Assembly: GCA_021300125.1 (NCBI GenBank)
Contig: JAJTHX010000152.1
Span: 1 to 5,899 of the forward strand
Length of the DNA stretch: 5,899 nt
Reading direction: 5' to 3'
From: Betaproteobacteria bacterium
GTDB lineage: Bacteria > Pseudomonadota > Gammaproteobacteria > Burkholderiales > SG8-41
The notes under the pieces are model-generated. The model saw only the letters and a program-made list of their open reading frames with translations, was not told the origin of the DNA and searched no databases. The position numbers were made by a program, and so were the translations under genes. Shown in pieces: positions 1 to 4,678 of this stretch. Numbering within the stretch: position 1 is the first letter of the stretch; every line of letters starts with the position of its first letter.

Positions 1-179
1 CCGCCATACGGGCGCTGATCAAGCAGCTGGTCAGCGCCGAGAACAGCCGCACGCCGCTGAGTGACGGCCAGATTTCTGAACTGCTGGGCCAGCAGGGTAT
101 AGTGGTGGCCAGGCGCACCATCGCCAAGTACCGCGAATCCCTGCAGATCCTTCCGGTGAACCTCAGAAAAACCCTCTAG
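1..179 (+). CDS. rpoN: RNA polymerase sigma-54 factor, C-terminal end (5' truncated by the window edge)
   Basis: This is the last 58 codons of sigma-54, the alternative sigma factor that recognises -24/-12 promoters and needs an AAA+ activator to open them. The reading frame starts with its first full codon at position 3 and ends at TAG 177-179. It contains the family's signature RpoN box, [10 protein letters not shown], at 108-137, which contacts the -24 element. Just upstream is the typical helix-turn-helix-like stretch ([17 protein letters not shown]). The final residues ([12 protein letters not shown]) match the usual end of the protein. The rest of the gene lies left of the window. The next gene, hpf, begins 29 nt downstream on the same strand, which is the usual order in proteobacteria. 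Identification is secure because the RpoN box is nearly invariant. Confidence 0.97.
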   Translation, partial: AIRALIKQLVSAENSRTPLSDGQISELLGQQGIVVARRTIAKYRESLQILPVNLRKTL

Positions 180-208
180 CAAAAACCCCCAATCCAGGAG
201 AGCCGCAC

Positions 209-538
209 ATGAACCTGCACCTGACCGGCCACCACCTCCAGATCACCCCCGCCATCCGCGATCACGTTGCAAACAAGCTGGAACGCATCACAGCCCATTT
301 TGACCAAGTGATTGATATCCATGTCATCATGACCGTGGAAAAACTGCAGCACAAGGTGGAAGCCAACATGCACCTGAGCGGCAAGGAAATATTCTGCGAG
401 GCACATGGCGAGGACATGTATGTCGCCATAGACCACCTGGTCGGCAAGCTCGACCGTGCAGTGATCAAGCACAAGGAAAAGAATCTCTCGCACCGCCACG
501 ATGGCGCGCCGCTGAAGCACCGCAGCGTCGACGAATAG
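209..538 (+). CDS. hpf: Ribosome hibernation promoting factor, short form (HPF/YfiA family)
   Basis: The product is 109 aa and binds the 30S decoding region to inactivate ribosomes in stationary phase or starvation, usually promoting 100S dimers. Visible family features are the N-terminal GHHLQITPAIRDHV stretch (about residues 7-20), the HFDQVIDIHV strand region (30-39) and the highly conserved DMYVAIDHLVGKLDRAVIKHKEK region (69-91). It is somewhat longer than E. coli HPF (95 aa), but lacks the long C-terminal dimerisation domain of long-form HPF, so it is the short form. The ATG at 209 is preceded by a good Shine-Dalgarno sequence, AGGAG at 196-200. It sits between rpoN and ptsN, the conserved location for the rpoN-linked HPF of proteobacteria. 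The tail after residue 92 is His/Arg-rich and probably flexible. Confidence 0.95.
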   Translation: MNLHLTGHHLQITPAIRDHVANKLERITAHFDQVIDIHVIMTVEKLQHKVEANMHLSGKEIFCEAHGEDMYVAIDHLVGKLDRAVIKHKEKNLSHRHDGAPLKHRSVDE

Positions 539-539
539 G

Positions 540-549
540 CCGGGCCCGG
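540..549. repeat. 10-bp perfect palindrome between hpf and ptsN
   Basis: CCGGGCCCGG is fully self-complementary and lies immediately after the hpf stop codon, 16 nt before the ptsN start. As RNA it has no loop, so it could not fold into a stable hairpin without sacrificing central pairs, and no T-tract follows. It could be a protein-binding site or simply chance in GC-rich DNA. I assign no function. Confidence 0.3.
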
Positions 550-565
550 ACAGAACAGTCGCACC

Positions 566-1051
566 ATGAACCTGATCGCAAAAATACTGCCCGCGACGAA
601 CATCCTCCTCGACGCCGACCTCACCAGCAAAAAACGCATCTTCGAACAGGCCGGGCTGCTGTTCGAAAACCACCAGCAGATCGCAAGGGCTCTGGTGTTC
701 GACAGCCTGTTCGCGCGGGAAAAACTGGGCTCCACCGGACTCGGGCAGGGTGTCGCCATTCCGCACGGCCGCATCAAGGGCATCAAGAGCGCCATCGGTG
801 CCGTGATCCGGGTACGCGAGGCGGTACCCTTCGACGCGCCCGACGGGCAGAATGTGCGTCTTACCTTCGTGCTGCTGGTACCCGAGCGCGCGACCGACGA
901 GCACCTGCAGATCCTTTCTGAACTCGCCCAGATGTTCAGCGACAAGTCCTTCCGCCAGCGGCTGCTCGACGCCGCCGACGGCCCCGCACTGCTGGAACTG
1001 ATCCAGGGATGGGAAGCGCATGCCGCAGGTCAGCATAGCCCGGCTGTTTGA
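566..1051 (+). CDS. ptsN: Nitrogen PTS EIIA component (EIIA-Ntr)
   Basis: The product is 161 aa, close to E. coli PtsN (163 aa), and forms one EIIA domain of the fructose/mannitol type. It is the terminal phosphate acceptor of the PTS-Ntr relay (PtsP to NPr/HPr to PtsN). It does not transport sugar; it regulates targets by protein-protein contact, for example potassium transport and nitrogen or carbon metabolism in studied species. The phosphorylated histidine is His67 in the motif GQGVAIPHGRI, equivalent to His73 in E. coli. The conserved segments FVLLVPERATDEHLQILSEL (about 110-129) and the following helices are present. The start is ATG 566; only a weak ribosome site is visible upstream. 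The last 32 nt overlap the start of hprK in another frame, so the C-terminal residues (about WEAHAAGQHSPAV) are probably poorly conserved. Confidence 0.96.
   Translation: MNLIAKILPATNILLDADLTSKKRIFEQAGLLFENHQQIARALVFDSLFAREKLGSTGLGQGVAIPHGRIKGIKSAIGAVIRVREAVPFDAPDGQNVRLTFVLLVPERATDEHLQILSELAQMFSDKSFRQRLLDAADGPALLELIQGWEAHAAGQHSPAV
1011..1014 (+). promoter_or_regulatory. Shine-Dalgarno-like site for hprK inside ptsN
   Basis: GGGA lies 5 nt before ATG 1020, within the purine-rich stretch AGGGATGGGAAG at 1005-1016. It supports the ATG at 1020 as the hprK start even though this lies inside the ptsN coding region, and it suggests translation of the two genes is linked. Confidence 0.5.
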
Positions 1052-1964
1052 GGACACCCGGGAAAAGCTGCAGCTCGAATGGATTGCCGGCCGCGGTGGC
1101 GCCGGCAAGGGCCTCGACAGCGAACTGACCAAGGACTCCTCGCAGGGCCTGGTCGGGCACCTCAACTTCATCCATCCCAACCTGATTCAGGTGCTGGGCC
1201 AGTCTGAGGTCAACCACCTCGATGCACTGGATCCCGAGGAGTGCCGCAGCCTGCTCCGCCGCACCGCCACACGCGAGCTGGCCTGCTTCATCGTGGCGGG
1301 TGCCAGGAACGTGCCGCAGGCGCTGCTCGAAATCGCCGAAGCCACACAGACACCGCTTTTTTCTTCGCCCATCGCCAGCGTTGAGCTGATGTGGATCCTG
1401 CGCCCCCATCTTGCGCGCGCGCTGGCTGACTCGACCACGGTGCACGGCGTGTTCCTCGATGTGTTGGGCGTCGGCGTGCTGCTCACCGGCGACTCCGGTG
1501 TCGGCAAGAGCGAGCTCGCGCTGGAGCTGATCAGCCGCGGCAGCGGCCTCATCGCCGATGACGTGGTCGAGCTTTACCGCGTCGGTCCGGAAAGCATCGA
1601 GGGTCGCTGCCCTCCGCTGCTGCGCGATTTCCTGGAAGTACGCGGCCTCGGCGTGCTCAATATCCGCACCATCTTCGGCGAAGCTGCGCTGCGGCCGCGC
1701 AAGAACGTCAAGCTGATCGTCCACCTCGAGCGGCCCTCCGGCAGTGATCCCGCGCTGCTGGAGCGCCTGCCGCTGAAGCCCGGTATTGAGCGGCTGATGG
1801 AGATAAGCATCCCGAAAGTCACCATCCCGGTTGCCGCCGGGCGCAATCTGGCGGTGCTGACCGAGGCGGCGGTGCGCAATCATGTGCTGCAGATGCGTGG
1901 CATCGACAGCACGCGCGAATTCATCGAACGCCAGGCGCAGGCGCTGCGCGACGGCGAAACCTGA
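1020..1964 (+). CDS. hprK: HPr kinase/phosphorylase
   Basis: The product is 314 aa and is predicted to phosphorylate and dephosphorylate the regulatory serine of HPr, linking PTS state to cellular energy and phosphate. The N-terminal half (about 1-130) is the HprK-specific domain, starting MPQVSIARLFEDTREKL as usual in betaproteobacterial homologues. The catalytic domain has His142 just before the core, the P-loop GDSGVGKS at 157-164, acidic residues Asp180/Asp181 (LIADDVVEL), and the family signature EVRGLGVLNIRTIFG at 206-220. The stretch IPKVTIPVAAGRNLAVL toward the end is also typical. All key residues are present, so the enzyme should be active. It overlaps ptsN by 32 nt and precedes rapZ by 16 nt. 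The gene for its substrate HPr is not in this window and must lie elsewhere. Confidence 0.97.
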   Translation: MPQVSIARLFEDTREKLQLEWIAGRGGAGKGLDSELTKDSSQGLVGHLNFIHPNLIQVLGQSEVNHLDALDPEECRSLLRRTATRELACFIVAGARNVPQALLEIAEATQTPLFSSPIASVELMWILRPHLARALADSTTVHGVFLDVLGVGVLLTGDSGVGKSELALELISRGSGLIADDVVELYRVGPESIEGRCPPLLRDFLEVRGLGVLNIRTIFGEAALRPRKNVKLIVHLERPSGSDPALLERLPLKPGIERLMEISIPKVTIPVAAGRNLAVLTEAAVRNHVLQMRGIDSTREFIERQAQALRDGET

Positions 1965-1980
1965 TGCACGCGCGACTGCT

Positions 1981-2820
1981 GTGCAGCTGATTCTGATCAC
2001 CGGCCTGTCGGGGTCGGGCAAGAGCGTCGCCCTCGCTGTGCTGGAGGACGCCGGCCATTACTGCGTGGACAACCTGCCGCTCGACATGGTTGCCGGTGTG
2101 GTCGAATCCTTGCATAAATCCGGCATCCCGCGCGCGGCACTGACCGTGGACGCCCGCGCCGGCGCCGGCGTCGCCCGCCTGCCCGAACTGGTGCAGCAGC
2201 TTCGCGCCGCGGGCCACGACCTGAGGGTGATGTTCCTGGAGGCCAAGTCCGAAACCCTGATCAAGCGCTACTCCGAGACGCGGCGGCGCCATCCCCTGTC
2301 CGACGGGGTGATGACCCTGCCCGAGTGCATTGCACACGAGCGCGAACTCGTCGCCGCGGCAGCGGACATCGCCCACCATATCGATACCAGCGACCTCGCC
2401 CCCAACACCCTTCGCGCCTGGGTCAAGGATTTCGCGCAAATCCCCGCCGGCGGTCTGACACTGCTGTTCGAATCCTTCGGCTTCAAGCACGGCATTCCGC
2501 TCGATGCCGATTTCGTGTTCGACGTGCGCTGCCTGCCCAACCCCTACTATGACCCCAAGCTTCGCCCGCTGACGGGCCTCGACGGCCCGGTGGCGGTATT
2601 CATCGAGGCCAACCCCGACGCAATGCGCATGTTCGCCGACATCCAGCACTTCGTCGGTGACTGGCTGCCGGCCTTCGAGCGTGACAACCGCAGTTACCTC
2701 ACCGTCGCCATCGGCTGCACCGGGGGCCAGCACCGCTCGGTCTATTTCGCCGACCGGCTGGCACGCGGTTTCGGCGCGCGCCACCGCACCCTTGCCCGCC
2801 ACCGCGAGCTCGGCACGTGA
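1981..2820 (+). CDS. rapZ: RapZ/YvcJ-family P-loop nucleotide-binding protein
   Basis: The product is 279 aa (E. coli RapZ is 284). I chose GTG 1981 because it gives MQLILITGLSGSGKS, the normal family N-terminus; the frame stays open upstream, but that sequence lies within hprK. No clear Shine-Dalgarno is present, so translation may be coupled to hprK, which ends 16 nt earlier. The N-terminal domain has Walker A GLSGSGKS (8-15), LEDAGHYCVDNLP (21-33) and the TVDARAG motif (55-61). The C-terminal domain has FGFKHGIPLDADFVFDVR (166-183) and AIGCTGGQHRS (243-253). In E. coli this protein binds sRNAs GlmY/GlmZ and controls glucosamine-6-phosphate synthase; outside enterobacteria the role is less clear, but ATP/GTP binding and a link to the cell envelope or PTS are usual proposals. 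The basic tail differs from E. coli (see findings). Confidence 0.95.
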   Translation: MQLILITGLSGSGKSVALAVLEDAGHYCVDNLPLDMVAGVVESLHKSGIPRAALTVDARAGAGVARLPELVQQLRAAGHDLRVMFLEAKSETLIKRYSETRRRHPLSDGVMTLPECIAHERELVAAAADIAHHIDTSDLAPNTLRAWVKDFAQIPAGGLTLLFESFGFKHGIPLDADFVFDVRCLPNPYYDPKLRPLTGLDGPVAVFIEANPDAMRMFADIQHFVGDWLPAFERDNRSYLTVAIGCTGGQHRSVYFADRLARGFGARHRTLARHRELGT

Positions 2821-3422
2821 GCGATCGCCTCGAAATCCCGCTGTTCCCGCTGGGCACCGTATTGTTCCCCGGCGGCCTGCTGCCGCTGCGCGTGTTCGAG
2901 CCGCGCTATGTGGATATGACCAAGCTGTGCCTGCGCGACAACACGCCCTTCGGCGTGTGCCTGATCCGCGAGGGCCATGAGACCGGCGTGCCGGCGGCGC
3001 CGCATGCCGTGGGCTGCCTTGCGCGCATCGAGCACTGGGACGTGCCCCATCCCAACCTGTTCGCGCTGCTTGCCCGCGGCGGCGAGCGTTTCCGTGTGCT
3101 GAAGCAAAGCGTGAATGCCGCAGGGCTGATCCGCGCCGAAGTCGAACTGCTGGCGCAGCCCGAAGCCGCTGTCGCCACGGATGCAGCCTGCGAGGAAGTG
3201 CTGCGGCTGGCGGTCAAGCGCGCCGGCGAGGACAGCGTGCCCGGTCCGATCCGCTTTGACGATCCGCTGTGGGTGGGTTATCGCCTGGCCGAAATCCTGC
3301 CGATCATGCCACTGGAACGCCAGGCGCTGCTCGAGGAAAACGACGCCACAGCCCGGCTGAACCGGCTGCGCGAGCACATGCTCGCCCACGGCATCATAGA
3401 AAAAGTCAATAAAAACAAATAG
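2817..3422 (+). CDS. Stand-alone LON substrate-binding domain protein (COG2802-like)
   Basis: The product is 201 aa and resembles the N-terminal substrate-binding domain of Lon protease (PF02190), alone. The diagnostic opening is IPLFPLGTVLFPGGLLPLRVFEPRY (7-31), followed by FGVCLI (45-50), a VGCLARIEHWDV strand (65-76) and a helical C-terminal part that ends with LNRLREHML (181-189). There is no AAA+ Walker motif and no Ser-Lys protease domain, so it cannot be a protease itself. Family members are widespread in bacteria, but their biochemical role is largely unknown; substrate or partner binding is an inference. The start GTG 2817 overlaps the rapZ stop as GTGA, which implies translational coupling and membership of the same operon. 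The last codons are unusually A-rich (VNKNK), running into a locally A/T-rich spot at the junction with mutY. Confidence 0.88.
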   Translation: MSDRLEIPLFPLGTVLFPGGLLPLRVFEPRYVDMTKLCLRDNTPFGVCLIREGHETGVPAAPHAVGCLARIEHWDVPHPNLFALLARGGERFRVLKQSVNAAGLIRAEVELLAQPEAAVATDAACEEVLRLAVKRAGEDSVPGPIRFDDPLWVGYRLAEILPIMPLERQALLEENDATARLNRLREHMLAHGIIEKVNKNK

Positions 3423-3436
3423 TTAATAAAAACTAT
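3419..3436. repeat. Inverted repeat at the convergent LON/mutY junction, possible weak terminator for mutY
   Basis: ATAGTT (3419-3424) and AACTAT (3431-3436) form a perfect 6-bp stem with a 6-nt loop. It spans both stop codons: TAG 3420-3422 for the LON gene and, on the minus strand, TAA at 3425-3423 for mutY. Read on the minus strand, the stem is followed by T-rich sequence (TTGTTTTTATTG), as in an intrinsic terminator, but the stem is A/T-only and therefore weak. Read on the plus strand no T-tract follows. A/T richness here stands out against the GC-rich surroundings. Terminator function is inference. Confidence 0.35.
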
Positions 3437-4529
3437 CGCGCTGCAGGATGTACAGGATCTGGCGCACCGGCTTGGGAATGGCCGCGCCCAGCGCATCCGC
3501 CAACGGCAACCACGCCTGACCGGGCCGGGCGGTACGACGCGGCCAGCGGCACACGCGCAAGGGCAACGGCAGGATATCGAGATGGAAATGGGTAAAGCCG
3601 TGCGCGATCAAGGGCAATGCCGGCAGCGCTTCAACCTCGGCACCATAACGTTGCGCGCAGACCTCGATCTCGTCGCCATCAGTGTCCAGTTCCGGAAAAC
3701 TCCATAGCCCGCCCCAGATGCCGGTCGGGGGCCGCTTCTCCAGCAGCACTTCGCCGTTGCGCAGCAAAATCAGCATCGTCGTTCGCCGCTGCGGCAGGGC
3801 CTTGCGCGGCTTGGGTGCCGGCAGTTGTGCAACCAGCCCCTCAAGGCGCGCGATACAGAGGTCTGCCGCAGGACACTCCTGGCAGCGTGGCTTGCGCCGC
3901 GTGCATACGGCCGCGCCGAGATCCATCAGTCCCTGGGTATAGGCGCGCAGGCCCTGCTCCGGCAGCAGCGCCTCGGCCGCACGCCACAGCCGCGCGGCCA
4001 CCGCAGCCTCGCCGGGATAACCGTCAATCGCACACAGCCGTGCCAGCACGCGTTTGACGTTACCGTCGAGGATCGCGGCTCGCCCGCCGAACGCGAACAC
4101 CAGGATCGCGGCGGCGGTCGAACGCCCGACGCCGGGCAAGGCCATCAATGCATCCTGGTTCCCGGGAAATTTGCCACCGTGCGCCTCAACCACCTGCCGG
4201 GCCGCGCGGTGCAGATTGCGCGCCCGCGAGTAATATCCTAGCCCGCTCCACAGCGCGAGCACCGCATCCTCATCGGCTGCCGCCAGCGCAGCGACATCGG
4301 GAAAGCGCTCCAGGAAGCGCTGGTAATACGGAATCACCGCCGAGACCTGGGTCTGCTGCAGCATGATTTCCGAAAGCCACACGGAGTAGGCATCGCGCTT
4401 GCGCTGCCATGGCAGATCATGGCGGCCGTGTTGCTTCTGCCAGGCGACCAGCGCCGGCGCAAAGGAAGCTGCCAGCGTCGCGTCGGTCACGCCGGGTGCT
4501 GCAGTCTGGGAAAGCCGGCGCCGCGGCAT
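3423..4529 (-). CDS. mutY: Adenine DNA glycosylase MutY
   Basis: The product is 368 aa from ATG 4529 (E. coli MutY is 350). It removes adenine mispaired with 8-oxoguanine, preventing G:C to T:A mutations. Features in order: LPWQ near residue 40; catalytic Glu54 in WLSEIMLQQTQV; helix-hairpin-helix LPGVGRSTAAAIL (131-143) followed by catalytic Asp155 in ILDGNVKRVLARL; a [4Fe-4S] cluster with Cys209, Cys216, Cys219 and Cys225 (spacing C-x6-C-x2-C-x5-C); and a C-terminal NUDIX-like 8-oxoG recognition domain (about 250-365) with EKRPPTGIWGGLWSFPEL and FTHFHLDI. All key residues are intact. A longer frame starts at 4592, but it would run into the tRNA gene and adds no conserved sequence. No good Shine-Dalgarno precedes ATG 4529; GTG 4490 is an alternative that would still keep the full domain. 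Confidence 0.96.
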   Translation of the reverse strand: MPRRRLSQTAAPGVTDATLAASFAPALVAWQKQHGRHDLPWQRKRDAYSVWLSEIMLQQTQVSAVIPYYQRFLERFPDVAALAAADEDAVLALWSGLGYYSRARNLHRAARQVVEAHGGKFPGNQDALMALPGVGRSTAAAILVFAFGGRAAILDGNVKRVLARLCAIDGYPGEAAVAARLWRAAEALLPEQGLRAYTQGLMDLGAAVCTRRKPRCQECPAADLCIARLEGLVAQLPAPKPRKALPQRRTTMLILLRNGEVLLEKRPPTGIWGGLWSFPELDTDGDEIEVCAQRYGAEVEALPALPLIAHGFTHFHLDILPLPLRVCRWPRRTARPGQAWLPLADALGAAIPKPVRQILYILQRDSFY

Positions 4530-4564
4530 GGCTGGAATTGTGCGGGCAGTCTGGTGCGGGAAGG

Positions 4565-4638
4565 TGGAGCGGGTGATGGGAATCGAACCCACGTCATCAG
4601 CTTGGGAAGCTGAGGTTCTGCCATTGAACTACACCCGC
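4565..4638 (-). tRNA. tRNA-Gly, anticodon CCC
   Basis: The minus strand folds as a complete cloverleaf. The acceptor stem is GCGGGTG pairing with CACCCGC. The D-arm is GTTC...GAAC. The anticodon stem TCAGC/GCTGA encloses loop TTCCCAA, which gives anticodon CCC (reads GGG). The T-arm is GTGGG-TTCGATT-CCCAT. Discriminator base U is typical of glycine tRNAs, and the CCA end is encoded (4567-4565 on the minus strand). The body without CCA is 71 nt. It lies 35 nt upstream of mutY and 37 nt downstream of the esterase-like gene, all on one strand. The identity is firm because the loop is unambiguous and the sequence closely resembles other bacterial tRNA-Gly genes. Confidence 0.96.
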
Positions 4639-4648
4639 GCGGGGTTGG

Positions 4649-4678
4649 ATTGTACTGCAGGCGGCGATCCGGGGTTCA
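4649..4678 (-). promoter_or_regulatory. Candidate sigma-70 promoter for tRNA-Gly
   Basis: On the minus strand TACAAT (4654-4649) matches the -10 consensus at five of six bases and lies 10 nt before the first tRNA base, which would place the transcription start only a few nucleotides upstream of the mature 5' end. The sequence between is C-rich (CCAACCCCGC), resembling the GC-rich discriminators of stable-RNA promoters. The only -35 candidate is weak: TGAACC (4678-4673, 18-nt spacer), which overlaps the TGA stop of the esterase-like gene. Read-through from that gene is an alternative source of the transcript. Confidence 0.4.

Noticed and set aside
176..1180. Long open frame (334 codons) on the minus strand opposite hpf, ptsN and early hprK.
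   Set aside because: It is antisense to three well-supported conserved genes, shows no recognisable motif, and long antisense frames are expected in GC-rich coding DNA.
936..2021. Long open frame (361 codons) on the minus strand opposite hprK.
   Set aside because: Same reasoning: it mirrors hprK, has low-complexity composition and no domain signature.
2759..2773. Sigma-54 promoter look-alike TGGCACGCGGTTTCG inside rapZ.
   Set aside because: The -24 half fits, but the essential GC of the -12 half is CG here, and it lies in a conserved coding segment just before the LON gene, which is already coupled to rapZ.
1921..2802. Open frame (293 codons) on the minus strand opposite rapZ.
   Set aside because: Antisense shadow of rapZ; no motif.
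4530..4564. Possible integration site downstream of the tRNA-Gly 3' end.
   Set aside because: Only 35 nt separate the tRNA from mutY, with no repeat of the tRNA 3' end, integrase or foreign cargo.
3423..4592. Longer mutY reading frame beginning at ATG 4592.
   Set aside because: Its first 21 codons overlap the 3' half of the tRNA gene and encode nothing conserved; ATG 4529 gives a normal MutY.
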